From assembly GCA_018296165.2 (NCBI GenBank), contig JACKQL020000053.1, positions 186,001 through 250,000 on the forward strand: a stretch of 64,000 nucleotides of DNA, given 5' to 3'. How positions within the stretch are numbered: position 1 is the stretch's first letter; every line of letters begins with the position of its first letter. The notes below the pieces were generated by a model, which saw only the letters and a list, made by a program, of their open reading frames with translations, did not search any database and was not told where the DNA came from. Source of the stretch: Termitomyces sp. T153 (taxonomy: Eukaryota > Basidiomycota > Agaricomycetes > Agaricales > Lyophyllaceae). Positions 14,995 to 27,049 of the stretch are shown in pieces. Position numbers and translations under genes: made by a program.

Positions 14995-16448
14995 GCTTTA
15001 TTGGCATCTAATACATCTATCATGTATATTTAGCCACAGATTGGATCATCCAATGTGCTTTTCCAGACTTCAAACCCATAGTGAGGAAGTTTTTGTGAGG
15101 AAATGAGCACAACTGTGGATAAACCTGGCAATGACAAATGATGCAAGCTGTGAGCGAGAGTCAAAGGGGCAGAACAGCAGCTAAGAGTTGTGCAAGAAGG
15201 TGAGCGCAGCAAGCAAAGCTGAGGTAATGATGCTGGGGCTCTCACAGTCAGTTCACTGGATAGACCTGGGGAATGCTGCTATTGATTGGTCAAAGGATAT
15301 TCTATCCTTGTGACTGGCTTATATACTACATCCATGGCTACACTATGACTAATACTATATGTGGTAAGTGGCCCGGGTATGCTAAGCAGTAATGACTATC
15401 AATATGTCAAAAGGAGAAATAGAGTCTGATGACTATGAAGGGCTGACTACTACTGTCCAGAAGGTGCAGGGGCTTGGTGGCTGGTCAGTTAGATATGCTA
15501 GAGATGATGCTATACCTATGACTAGTGCTGGATAGAGTTGGAGTTACCCATAAAGGGGTCATCTCCTTACAGTTTTGAATGAATGTTTTCTAGAGTTTTA
15601 CTTCTTGTGGTTGCTCAATTGGGAAGTTTGAAGTTGGTGAAATTGTTGATTTAGAGTAATTTGGTCATGTCTTCAATGTGCTAACCATACCCTACCCTCT
15701 GATGTGGCAATGATTCTTGATATTTTTATAGTATTTTCTATTAGTTTGTTTCTATTGATATACTAAGAGACATTCAAAGTTGAGTGAACACAACATACTC
15801 AGAAATCATTGAGTCTCTTCTCAACACAACTTGGGGGATTGTCACTCTTTTATACTGGCAATGATTGGAACCATGTCAGAATTTAACAATTATTTGCAAA
15901 ACAATGGGCAGATGCCAAGTTTCAGTTTGTTAGCCAAACTTTAATCTGTTCATACACATAGTACTATGTTTGGTTTTCTCATGACTTTTTTGAGTATTAA
16001 CATTCCAGTCAACTTTCTTTTCTTTTACTACCAGTGCAATATTAAAAGAGGTGCAGTATAACTTGCAGCAACATCAAAGGCTACTACAAATGACAGATAT
16101 ACAAGAACTCACTTGATCTCTAACTCCCATCATTCCTTCTGAGATCTTGGTTGCTTTCAGATTTCAGTAGTGTATTTTACCTATCTTTAGCCTGACAGCT
16201 CTTTAAGTCCTACAGACTCATACTTGTGCTTTTGCCATACTCTGTTCTTTATTAGCTGTAACAATCACTTCTGCCTTTTAGTCATTGTTAAGGTCCCTTT
16301 CTGGCATCCTAGCCAAAGATACCACATTGTATATGCTCTCTCTTGACCCATTCTGACCTCAAGTTACTTATTGTGATAGTGTCCCCTGGACCTCCTTATT
16401 ACAATTAATCTATATCATTCATGTTATTTATTGCATCTATTTACCTAT
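14995..16448. other. CpG-poor intergenic DNA, no gene
   Basis: About 1.45 kb without a supported gene. CpG pairs become rare here compared with the genes to the left, which marks the change into repeat DNA. I see no TIRs or coding remnants that I can name. Confidence 0.55.
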
Positions 16449-16487
16449 AATAGGCAGTGTTACCTATAATTGGCAACACTGCCTATT
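16449..16487. repeat. Perfect 13-bp inverted repeat (hairpin)
   Basis: Arms AATAGGCAGTGTT (16449-16461) and AACACTGCCTATT (16475-16487) are exact reverse complements around a 13-base spacer. The right arm ends exactly where the solo LTR begins, and its last five bases CTATT are the target duplication. It could be a cruciform-prone insertion target or a small terminator-like hairpin. Confidence 0.7.
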
Positions 16488-17688
16488 TGTCATGACCCGT
16501 CCCCTGGACCCCCGCACATCGTCCAGCAACCCCCCAATTCCCCAATAACCCCCGACGCTCCGCTGAACTACCGCCCATGCCCTGCACCTATTTTGGTTAG
16601 CCCCGACGCAACCCCAGCTAACTCCAACGCCTCCCTGGCTAACTCTGACGGCCCCCTGGCCAACTTCGACGCCTTTCCCACAGCCACTGACACTTATCCT
16701 GGATCTCCCGAACCCCGAGAACCATCCCCGCTGTTCCCAATCTTCGCCACCCATCATCAACTCAACACCCTGGTTCTTCCGACCCATTCCGGAGTATCAT
16801 GACAACCTTGGGGTGACCCACATTCCCCAATGATCCCATCAACATATCAGCGCGGCCTGATCCTCGATCACAACCAACACCCGCCCACTCCGTCGAGCTC
16901 CGCCAAGCCCCGCTGCCGCAGCCGACATACCCCAAAGTTCTCCGGTAGTCAGTATATAAGCCGTTGAGTAGCTCTTCGTACTCTAGTCTTGATATTGCTT
17001 AACGTTACCTATGGTCTGATTGTTTCCTTTTCATGTTTTGTGTTTTGTGTCTCGTTTTCCTTACTCTCAGTCTCCTGGTCTTGTCTCAGTCTCCCGGTCT
17101 TATCACAGTCTCCTGGTCTTATCTCAGTCTCCCGGTCTTGTCTTGTCTCCATTTTGTTATCATTCTTGTTATTGTTTTGTATCTTCACTCGAATCTACTC
17201 TTGTTCCATATTGACTCCATTCTATTTCGTCTGACGCTGTCTCGGTGACTCTGTCCGGCCGCTGTGCCCAAGTCTTCATCAACCTTAACGACCTCACAAA
17301 CTCCGTGGTTATGATTCCGAACCCTGACACTCTTTCACCAGGTCTGAACCTCACTCTTCGCTTGGCCCCGGACTCCATCAACTCCAATTGATCTCCTGTC
17401 AAACCCCGGCTCCGCTCCTGTTGATCACACAGCCACCTACTCCTTTGCTTCCGCAAATCTCCCATACGGTCTTCTGTATGAACCCCGCCAAGACCGTCCC
17501 GTTTCCTTGCAATCTGACTTCTCCGGACCTTCCCAGGTCTGCCCGGATCACATCCCACTGACTATCTGCACAAGCCATCAGTGCCCAGAATGCTTTTGAG
17601 TGTTTGGTTGCCAGTGCAAGGGGATCACGCCCACCTAGTAAGGACTTGCCCAGTGCAGCTGAGCCCCCGAGGTCAGCGGAACCTGACA
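16488..17688 (+). mobile_element. Solo LTR A (Ty3/Gypsy family of this window), 1,201 bp
   Basis: Starts TGTCATGACCCG and ends AACCTGACA. It is flanked on both sides by CTATT (16483-16487 and 17689-17693), a 5-bp target duplication typical of Ty3/Gypsy integration. TATA box AGTATATAAG at 16951-16960 and the putative transcript start block AGTCTTGATATTG at 16985-16997, 32 bp further on. No internal region follows, so this is a solo LTR left by LTR-LTR recombination. CpG pairs are well kept, so it is younger than LTR B next to it. Confidence 0.93.
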
Positions 17689-17759
17689 CTATTGAGTGTA
17701 CATATTACTTAATGTAAGGCATTGTCTTGCATACTTGTAGTACACAATCATGACAGGTT

Positions 17760-18329
17760 TTAACTTACAAGTTGTGCACTGTAAGCTGGGAGAATTGTAA
17801 TGGCAACATTACATTTTTTTGTCAGATCATGGTGTTTGGTTCCAGGCTGTATACACTCTATATAATATGGTAAGAAGGAAATCTTATCTAGCTCTTCAAG
17901 ACATTTGGAACTGATTTCAACCAAATGATACAAAGGATTGTTCTGCTTTAGCCACAGTAGAGCTGCTCTTATTTCATCTGCTTGAGCTATCAAAGGCAAG
18001 GCATGCTGTTTGAGCCAGGTCACAGATGGACAAGTTGAGCCAGTTCACAGATGGATGAGTCAAGCCAACAAACAACACACATATCAGAGTTGTAATCTCT
18101 TTAATGGTAGGCAGAAGCATCTTTGCAATTGGACCAGAATTCTGCATGATATAATGGTATGACCTTGCATTCCTTTTTGTTTTCCTGGTCTATCTCCATC
18201 TTCTTCCTTCTCAAGAAGCTGAACAATCCAAAGGAAATGATTGACTGCTCTATTTGTATAAAATTGCACAAAACATCAGGAACTTCATCCACAAACAACT
18301 TGTTTGCTAGCACATGCTTAGGCAGTCTA
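17760..18329 (-). pseudogene. Helitron-type protein fragment, downstream half (DUF6570-like region)
   Basis: Minus-strand reading begins at the LTR B insertion point with LPKHVLANKLFVDEVPDVL and ends with WLKQHALPLIAQADEIRAAL, LWLKQNNPLYHLVEI and ISFLPYYIECI. These are the blocks of the DUF6570-like region found upstream of the helicase-like and helicase domains in agaricomycete Helitrons. The reading needs frame changes and the Rep and helicase parts are missing, so it is a decayed fragment. It continues on the far side of LTR B at 20797-21724. Confidence 0.72.
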
Positions 18330-19055
18330 TATCATGACCCACTCCCAGAGCCCTAGACCTCTTTCCAAGCCATCTCACTTCCCTGGAGTTCCCCCTGACA
18401 CCCCCTCAACTTCCCCCGACCTTTGTTGACCCATGGTGCCCACCCTGGCTAACTCCAACACTTCTTTGGCAAACCTCAATGGCCTCCTGGCTAACTCTGA
18501 TGTGTTTCCTGCAGGCCCCAGTGCTTTTCTTTCTTCTCCTGAGCCCCTGGAACCTGTTCCCACTGTTCCTGACACTGGTGTACATCACTGCTTTGCCACC
18601 CTGACTTACCTGACCAGCTCCAAAGCATCACAACAACCCTGGGGCAGCCTGCATTCCTGTTTGATCCCATCACTATATTACCACAGCCCACCCACTGATC
18701 ATAACTGACACCCATTGACTCTACACAGCCCCAACAAGCCCCACCACCAGACCTGCTATTCCCAGAGCAGTTCCAGTAGTTAGTATATAAGTTGTAGAGT
18801 AGCATCCCATACTTTAGTTTTGATATTACCTACTTGCCTAATGTACCATGTTCTGATTGATTGTCTCTTTGTGTTTTGTGTCTCTTGTTCCATTTTCTCT
18901 TCTCTCAGTCTCCTAGTCTTACTTCAGTCTCCCAGTCTTGTCTCATCTCCATTTTTTGTATTGTCTTGTTATTGTCTCATATCTCCACTTCAGTCTATTC
19001 TTGTTCTTATCTCAATCTTGCCTTGACTTCATCTCATCTCACTTGTCTCTATTCC

Positions 19056-20097
19056 TGTTACAACCCACTCCCCCACCTCCAGACCCTCCCCCAGGACACC
19101 CCATCTCCCCAGAGCCCTCTCCAACATTTCCCCAACTTACTCCAACCTTCATTGACCCACAGTGCCTGCCCCAGCTAACTCTGATGCTTCCTTGGCAAAC
19201 TCTGGCACATCCCCTGTGGGCCTCCTCAGCTCCCCCTCTTGCTTATGAGGCCCCCAAGCCTCTCTGACACTTCCCCTGGCATAAACATACATCACTCAAC
19301 CACCCTGTGACCTACACAACCCCTCCAGAGTCCTTCAATGACTATGGGATGAACCATGTTCCTATCAGAGTATTACTGTGGCCCACCCTCCAATCAGAGC
19401 TGACACCTGCATGGCTCCGACAAACCCCACTGCCATGCCCCCAACCTCTGGAGAAGATCCAGTAGTTAGTATATAAAGGCATAGAATAGCATTTGTTATC
19501 TTAGTCTTGATATTGCATTAACTGGTTACTTGTGTCTTGTCTTCTCTTTGTTTCATCTCTGTTTCTAATTTTAGTCCCAAATCTATCCCTTTTCTCAGTT
19601 CTGTCTTGTCTCACCTTTGTCTTGTCTCACCTTTGTCTTGTCTCAACTGTCTCTGTTTCCTTTATCAATTCTAAGTTCCTTTCATCTCTGATGTCATTTA
19701 TGAACTCTGTGCACATGCTACAAACCCTCAAACATTCTTAGGACAACTCCAGACCTTGTCCTATGCTTGGCCCCAGAACTCATCAGTCTTGATTGATCCC
19801 CCATCAAACTCTGGCTCCACTCCCATCACTTGCAAAGCCTCTGCTTACCCCGCAGTTCATATATGTGCCTATGAACCTGTTCCTGACACCTGCCCAAGCC
19901 CAACGTCTGATATACTTGGTCTTAGACTTTCCCAGACCACTCTGGACTTGCTTGGACCACTTCCCTTGGCTTCCCCTTGCAAGTCCCTAGAGTCCACACC
20001 AACCCCAGAGCACTAGGTTATAAGTGCAGGACATTGTGTCCACCTAGTAAGGACTCACCCAGTGTAGCTGAGCCCCCATGTTCAGCAGAACCTGACA
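19056..20097 (+). mobile_element. LTR C nested in LTR B, 1,042 bp
   Basis: Begins TGTTACAACCC, ends AACCTGACA. Flanked by ATTCC at 19051-19055 and 20098-20102. Same orientation as B. The B sequence resumes after it with the middle of the LTR (around GTGCCCAAGTCC). Confidence 0.92.
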
Positions 20098-20346
20098 ATT
20101 CCCTTTATTGTGCCCAAGTCCCCTTCAACTCTGATGCTGTTACAAACTCTGCACTTATGATCATGACTCCCAAACATTCATAACCAACTCCAGACCTTGC
20201 TATTCACTCAACTCTGAAACCCATCAACATCCATTGATCCCCCATCAAACTCTGGCCCCACTCCCATCACTCATGTAGCCTCTGTTTGTCCACACCCTTC
20301 TATACTTGCATCTGGACTTGTACCTGGAACTTCTCCAAGCCCAACC

Positions 20347-20599
20347 TGTCATGACCTGTTCCCTGAAGCCCCATACACTGCCCGACAACCCTGCCAAGCC
20401 CGTCCCCCTTCCCCGCAACTCGTCCTCTACTCCTCTGGACCTCCCCAGACTTGCTTGGATCAATTTCCCCTGGCTATCCTCACAAGTCCCCAGTGTTTGG
20501 AATACCTACGAGTGCCCGGTTGTCAGTGCAGGGAATCACATCTGCCTAGTAAGGACTCGCCCAGTGTAGCTGAGCCCCCATAGTCAGCGGAACCTGACA
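20347..20599 (+). mobile_element. LTR D nested in LTR B, internally deleted, 253 bp
   Basis: Begins TGTCATGACCTG, ends AACCTGACA. Flanked by CAACC at 20342-20346 and 20600-20604. The first about 60 bases are joined directly to the last about 190, so roughly 900 bases including TATA box and start block are gone. Both ends and the duplication are intact, so the deletion either happened after insertion or the short form was itself mobile. Confidence 0.9.
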
Positions 20600-20796
20600 C
20601 AACCCTTCCTTGTACCCTGTCTTAGACTTCCCCAGACCACTTTGGAAATGCTTGGATCACTATTCCTGGCTTACCCTTGCAAGTCTCTGAAGTCTGGACC
20701 TCTCCAAAGCACTAGGTTATCAGTGCAGGACATCATGTCTGCCTAGTAAGGACTTGCCCAGTTAAGCTGAGCCCCCATAGTCAGCAGAACCTGACA

Positions 20797-21724
20797 GTCT
20801 ATGTTTTTTAAATGCATGGAGACACTCATTGCTCAAATGCAAAGGAAAGAACCCATTGCCTCGATCTAACACCCCAGCAGGATCCAGCCACAGATTCCAA
20901 AAAGGACCAGTCTCAGAAGGTAACAAGTGTGCATAATCTTTGTGCCATATATCTTCTTTGATGTCATCACTTGAGTCAGAGCCAATCATATTGATATCAC
21001 AGCTTCCTCCCCTGTTTCCACTACTGAGATCACTGGCTACATCAGGAGCTATGCTCACATCTGGAGAAGCAGATGGCTGCAGAGGCACACTATCAACCTG
21101 AGATCTAGGATAATGCAGGACATTGAAGTCAACAGAGGAACTTGGAATAGATGTTAGCTCATGCACAAACTTGTCATGCAAACAGGAAGCACAAGTTAGA
21201 CACTGCAGAGTGTCACTAGAAGTCTCTTCATGAAACAAACTAATAAGCTTATCCATTTGCTCATGCAAAACCACACTAAGCCAATTCTCACAACCCATTT
21301 TGAGATATGCATCCAAAGCTTGAGCTGCATCAGAAATCCTGTTGTCTGCAAACTTCTCCTTGGACAAACTGTATGCATGTTGCTTTGAAACCAAGCAAAG
21401 CTGATGCAAAGAAGGTTAGTCATCAAAAAAAATGTTTTGAGTCTTGAACAACTCTTTCAAAGTGCCAATCTTCATTTTAAGGGGAAGGACATGAAAAAGA
21501 TATGACATAAAGGCCCCACAGTTATCCATGAGACTCTTGCACACATTTAAAGCATTGTTCAATACATTTACACAACCTTCAAGACTGGTGGAGCCTATGC
21601 AATGCCCATGATAAGTATGATCCAACAAAGGAGACAGCATATCCTGTGAAGAGCCCACAGTTGATATACCATGATTTGCCACTAGAGTAAGTAGATCATG
21701 CTGTGACAGACCAGAAGGGGCCAC
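20797..21724 (-). pseudogene. Helitron-type protein fragment, upstream half
   Basis: Minus-strand reading gives LSQHDLLTLVANHGI and, after a frame change, LDPAGVLDRGNGFF, PLHLSNECLHAFKKHRL. The last segment is the DPAGV plus short Cys-poor block that precedes the LPK..LAN..VP segment found at 18329 on the other side of LTR B. Joined across the insertion, the order fits Helitron ORFs of agaricomycetes. CpG-poor and frame-broken. Confidence 0.62.
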
Positions 21725-21884
21725 AAGGTAAGCAAGGCATCCAACAACTGGTCTAATGACAGCTGCACATTGGTTGTTGTTTTATCATACCCCAATGATA
21801 TAGTGACATGATTCAGTGCAGAAGCAACACCTGAGTAACAGGACCACTCTGTGACCCAAGATAGAAAAGAACACCTCATATACA

Positions 21885-22714
21885 TTATAGACACCTAGCC
21901 TGCAAACAACTGCACTTGTTCATAGCCAAAAAAGTACATAAACAATTGACCAAATGATGTATCAACAGAGAATCATTCTGTTCATTGCATGAACCAGCTG
22001 ACAATCTGTGCAAACTCAAATGATGTTCCACCATACCATAGATGAATGGAGACATCACATAAAGAGGACCATTCAACAGAACTAATATGGATACAACCTT
22101 GTCAACATGCGCAAAGACATGGTCAGAAGTCAAAGGGTAATCCAAGCAACTCAAAGAATCATCAAAGCTCAAGGTAACCAGACATGGAATAGGGACAAGG
22201 TCTGGAAGTGCATTAAATTTGAAAAGGACTGCAAGGTACAAGTATACTCACCTGGTTGAGGAAACTGTGCACAACTGAGGGAACAGGGATCAAAAGTAGC
22301 AGCAACAGGAGGAGGTTGACCAGTAGACAATACATACTTATGATATGCAGAAAACCAATTCAACCCCAACATGCAATCACCTGTGCCAGACACAACAAAA
22401 AAATCAAGGACAGTAGTATATGTACCTTCAGATAACCAAGCAGTAATGGAGGTCCTATGTCCTACAGGAGCTGGATTCTGTGAAGCATTGGGTGGCAGAC
22501 AGTCCAAAGGAATGCTACTGCACAAAAGCTTGGAACAAAGACAACATTCAGACAAACTGAGCCAATGGAAAGTAGCATAACAATGATGATTGCAAAGAGA
22601 AGCCACAGAGAAAGGGAGCCAGATCAGGGAGTTGGCCAAAATATATATTGGTTTAGCAACTCCTATTGACATAATTTGATAGTGCTGAAACACAGCAGAT
22701 GAGTACAACAACAT
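21885..22714 (-). pseudogene. Unrecognised CpG-poor remnant upstream of the Helitron fragment
   Basis: Two overlapping minus-strand frames (22169-22714, 182 codons, and 21885-22241, 119 codons). The first contains TYTTVLDFFVVSGTGDCMLG followed by LNWFSAYH. Position and direction suggest it is the N-terminal part of the same Helitron protein, but I cannot name a domain. The frames overlap out of phase, which fits decay. Confidence 0.4.
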
Positions 22715-23482
22715 CCAATACAGGTGTCATGCATAGAATTAGACTTGCATTTTGCCAGAACAAAATGCATATTTCAGAACTGTACTGACTGTTGCCTTTG
22801 ACAACAATGATGTTGAATTAAAGTTCTGAAGCTCTGTACTATTATGTATTTTGGACCCCACTCCTAGACCAAGTGGCATTGTAAGACTACTCAATCAGGA
22901 TGGAAGTGTTTCATACCATGCTTGACAATGAACTGGCATAGGGGTCATGTGTTCATTCATTACACCTGGGGGATGCTCAGTGTGAATTGGTCCTGGTGAT
23001 GAAGTCACACTTGTGATGAGTATCTGCAATTTAAATGTCTTCTTTGATATTCATGCTTTTATTGAGCTTTTGTTCAACAAATTCATGAGATGTTAAGGTT
23101 TCAAGAGATCTTGATGATTATAGAGACAGATTGTTGAAGTAAGCTGGTGAATTTTGCAATCTTGATGGATGATCATAAACAGGGAAATAGAATGGAGTGA
23201 GGATTACTTTTCACTTTGTCCACACTGGGGGCCTTAGCTACAAGCAGATCAAACAGTGGGAAAGAATACAAGGTAAACAGTAGTAAGAGAGCATTAAGTA
23301 GATAGAATGGCTTTAGATAAAGAACAAGGTGAGAAATTTTTCTCAATAGAATGTTGAACATAAGATCTATAGGGTGTAATTGAAGGCACATGGCCCATAA
23401 ATGTGAGGCTAAATGTAGTTGGAAGAGGACATCTTTCGAGTATCATGAAACATACCTGTAATTCTTTATGCAAGAGCCCTGT
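22715..23482. other. CpG-poor intergenic DNA, no gene
   Basis: No supported gene or repeat boundary. Only short frames without likeness. Confidence 0.5.
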
Positions 23483-24530
23483 CTAATCCTGATAACCAAA
23501 CATAGTAGCTAACTTTCCCCAGAATTCCTGTCTCCAAGACTGAAAAGTCTGCCCACAAAGCATGTGGCAGGAATAACAGAGATGGTTGTCCCACTTGGGA
23601 TTCCAGTTGTTCAACACCCAAACTCTGAAGATGGAGGAAGAGTGGGGAATTTTGAACAACTGTGTGTTGATGGTTGCTTGTGTATCATCACAGAATTGAG
23701 GAGAGCAACACTGAAAGAATTTGACACATGACTGGGACCAACCCCACACATAAAACTCTGCATCTAGAATTGCATTGTAGCTAATGAGACATTGTACCTG
23801 GTCCAGAAGAGACAACTGGGCAAGCTTGCCATTGAGCTCTTGTAAAACACCATGTTTGATTCTAGTCTTGAACAACATAAGCCAAGGCAGGAAAGAGAAC
23901 TGCAGACATACCAATGTATACCACTCACATACACAATAATACAATGCAGGTAAACAACCATGTAAATCATGGGAGGCAACAATAGGGATGAGATCAATTT
24001 CAGACCCACAAGCAAGGGTAATGCAGGCCAACAGATCATCCTGGCTACAATTCCATGCCCAAAGCTCAGCAGGATAGGCTGCTCACATATGCCTTTGAAC
24101 AGCATCCATGAGCTGTGGACAATCAAACTTTATGGCCATGTGCAGAAGAGAACCTATCTGGGCTGTTGTCATCTTCTTGTCATGAGGAAAAGGGCTTGGA
24201 TGGGTCAATTCTAGGTTAATTATTGGCAACAGAGAATTGATGACATCATACCTCACAAATCCATGAAGTATATTGATGAGATATACAAATCATTTGCAGA
24301 TTCTGAATGAGAATGAACAGCTAATGAGGTAGAGCAAGGTATAGGATGATTGGCCCATATATCACAAAAAACATTGGAATGAAGAGAAAGAATGCCAGAA
24401 TGAACTACCCAATAACAGTTACCAACTGGGAGAGTTGAGTTGCCATCCATGAAAGAAATGGGAGAGCAAGTAGACAACTTGGAAACCCAAGTACTATCAT
24501 TGTTGAAGTGGGCAATGGTATACAAAGACT
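23483..24530 (-). pseudogene. BTB/POZ-domain protein of the agaricomycete family, dead copy
   Basis: The upstream part (24253-24525) reads NCYWVVHSGILSLHSNVFCD, the start of a BTB fold as found in the large agaricomycete BTB families. Downstream the blocks TTAQIGSLLHMAIKFDCPQL, MDAVQRHM, AAYPAELWAW and then ACITLACGSEIDLIPIV follow, with a Cys pair (CYSCHMLC) and a final RQEFWGKLATMFG, the usual end of these proteins. Between HM and AAYP there is an in-frame TGA where the family has an Arg codon, consistent with CGA to TGA decay. The exon joins are not all clear. Such genes are expanded in agaricomycetes; their role is mostly unknown. Confidence 0.68.
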
Positions 24531-26264
24531 TTGAAGCATGAAAGAAAAAAAGGAAACAGTGGAGTGTTTAAATATAAGGAAGTAATTAGGAGGTAGTAAG
24601 ACCTTTGGATGAAGAGGGTTAACAAAAGGGACTAAATACCCAAGAGAGAACAGCCCAATGCTGGACATGTGGTTAAGCACAGCAGGCCAAGGGCAGGGAG
24701 GAGCAAAGCATGGAAAGTACATGTGATGAAAGAGAATAACAAGAACTAAGAAAGTTTTCCTCAAATGGACAGAAACCCACTACAGAGTAGTGGATATATT
24801 GCTCACATGACCCCCCTTGATTGTTGTGACTATAAGGATCAGGTGTTTGGCAGGGGCACAATGGAGTAGTGGTCTCCATTGCATGTCTGCCATTGCACCC
24901 TGGCAGACACCAAGGGGAATTTGAGTCTGCACCACAAACAACCATTCAAACCCCCCAAGGTTGCAAAAAATCCATCATCTCTTATTGGCACATCTGGGTT
25001 CTCCACTACTGATGACCTGTACCCTTATCTTCATGATCACAGATCTCCCTGAATCTTTGACATTGATCTTTGTCAGCTGGCATGCATCCCATACAACACC
25101 ATCAGCATATTTCATCAAGACAAGTGGTATCCCGCCTCCATACATGATTGGCTCCTGTGATGGGGACCTTGCCTACCCCCAGTTATCTGGGTCCCATGGC
25201 CTGGGACCTTGTCCACCCTTGGTTGTTTGGAAAGAGCCAGGACCCCAGCTCTGAATCACTGCAAAGATGGACATGTTGAAGCAGGAAGACTCATGACAAA
25301 GGAAAATTTGGCCAGATCTGATTCATTTCACACACATATTGATTGATCATTCATTCTGACAAACACCGATGTTGGCATGGCAGGAGCTCACACACCATGG
25401 GAGGTCATGGACATTCTGCGTCTGCATAGCACAATAGGAACATCACTGGTTCTGAATCTACCCTATCTCGAACCTGTACTAACCCTAACCTTACCTTTGA
25501 TCTACCTTTGAGCTTTACTGCGACGTGAACCTGCTTACTATACATGCTAACCACAATCTCTGCAAGGAAAGTTCTACTATACAAAAATTACATACATTGA
25601 TACACAACAACGCTACTCCCTGTACATGGTACTGTACATCCGGCCTATTGGCCCGCCTCTTAGCTCTGTATTGTAGCTTGCCGGTGTTAAACAGAGTTCA
25701 TCATCATCATCATCAGGTGTTTGGCCCAGCTGCTGAACCCATCACAGATGGAGCAATGGATGTTGCTCCATAATGAGACTGAACTTGCCATGTCACAGCA
25801 TGGCATGGGTAGGGAGAGTGTGGTGATGCCAGTAGGGCTTCCTGCAGCCACTCAAATTAGGTCAGCCCCAAGCTGGTCCAAGTGGTATCACCCCTGGAGG
25901 AGCAAGAGTGCCCTTCAATAGGTTGTTCGGGTAGATTCTGTGGTACACCTGACACCTGCAGGCTAAGGAACAAAGCCTTTATATGTAGACACTTCAACTG
26001 AAAACCTACCTGAGGAGTCGCTCAGGGGAGTCCCTCTTTAGCCACGTAATGCATAAATATACCAGATGAAATGTAAATATATAATATAATAATCTGGCCT
26101 GTCAGGGCCAAGGCCCAAAACTTCGCGCGTGATTCCAAGCCTGAACCTAGCATGTCAATGAATTGTACAAGAAATGTTGCGGTGAACCGGCGTGGGATTT
26201 GACGATCTATGGTCACGCGCCCTGGAGTCGTCTTTAAGTTTCGTGAAGTCGTCTCTAAGTTTCG
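24531..26264. other. Intergenic, no gene; short CAT microsatellite
   Basis: CpG-poor to about 25,300, then CpG becomes normal towards the gene island. A short (CAT)n run lies near 25699-25715 and a short telomere-like string CTAACCCTAACC near 25479-25490. No supported gene. Confidence 0.5.
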
Positions 26265-27022
26265 ATGCGAAGACAGTGTCCATTCCCTAAGACTTATCCT
26301 CAACTTACTGTCTACAATATTGCTGGTTACTCCGAGTATCGAATAGAAAACTGGCGCTTATCGCACGATGGCAAGGGTTCCAAGGTGACTGGTACCGCAC
26401 TCGTGAGTGTCCAGGATGCGATTTTAGTTATGTTGAATGCTTTTATCTACTGGAGGGTGCGGACCGCCAAACTTTTACAACACAGACTTCTTTGAACTCA
26501 ATTGTAATTTCAGTTTCGTATCATCCCAATCTTAGTGGGGTTCATCGTGCTACTCTTAATTTTGATGTATTTCAGATGTCGCCAAGTTCTTCATGGTACG
26601 GAAGTGCTCAACTTAGACGCGTCGGAACTCACGTTTGTGTCGGCTCAGAATCAGTGATCGTCATTCCAGCACATGGTATCCAACTAGAGACTCATCGAGG
26701 ACTGCCTGGGCTTCGACTTTTTGCTTCTCGACGCTTCATAGGACTCACCGCTCTTCAGGATGTCGTTATTCATGAAGGTTTGAGGGGCTGGGATATTCGC
26801 TTCTATCTTGTGGCTATAAAATTTGCAGATTCTAGCAGATTCTCCCTAGAAGTTGCCTACCAAGTAAGTCATTTCACAGAATTTGAGAATGCAAATGCAG
26901 CCGGCTGAACGTTCTAGAATTTGCTACCTCAGCAACCTGTACTTATCTATATACACCGCTGTATTCGAGAACAGTTGTTTACATTGTCCTGTCAGGAACG
27001 GACCGCTGCATCGTGCCAATGA
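26265..27022 (+). CDS. PIG-H/GPI15 subunit of GPI-GlcNAc transferase
   Basis: Subunit of the ER-membrane complex that makes the first intermediate of GPI anchors, GlcNAc-PI. The ATG at 26265 starts MRRQCPFPKTYPQLT, then SEYRIENWRLSHDG and a hydrophobic segment AILVMLNAFIYWRV. The PIG-H core is clear: SVIVIPAHGIQLETHRG, LRLFASRRFIGLTALQDVV, IHEGLRGWDIRFYLVAIKF. A 54-bp intron at 26864-26917 (donor GTAAGT, acceptor TTCTAG) joins LEVAYQ to NLLPQQPVLIYIH, which gives the expected C-terminal block; the stop TGA ends at 27022. An additional intron or two lie between about 26450 and 26650; I could not fix all boundaries. The stop is 27 bp from the stop of the IST1-TBC gene, a tail-to-tail pair. Confidence 0.85.
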
Positions 27023-27049
27023 ATAGAGCACAAGCTTTCGTGTCTGTCA

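Larger units (their letters stand above)
18330..20796 (+). mobile_element. LTR B, interrupted by LTRs C and D
   Basis: Begins TATCATGACCC (first G changed to A) and ends AACCTGACA. Flanked by GTCTA at 18325-18329 and 20797-20801. Without the two inserts and their duplications it is about 1,160 bp, the normal LTR length here. Strongly CpG-depleted (for example GACCCACTCC where young copies have GACCCGTTCC). It landed inside the Helitron-derived reading frame. Confidence 0.92.

Noticed and set aside
16470..16802. 110-codon plus frame in LTR A
   Set aside because: Pro/Asn/Thr-rich frame within the LTR U3 part; the same stretch has stops in other LTR copies.
25479..25490. Telomere-like CTAACCCTAACC
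   Set aside because: Only two units and no extended array; chance or a tiny interstitial remnant.
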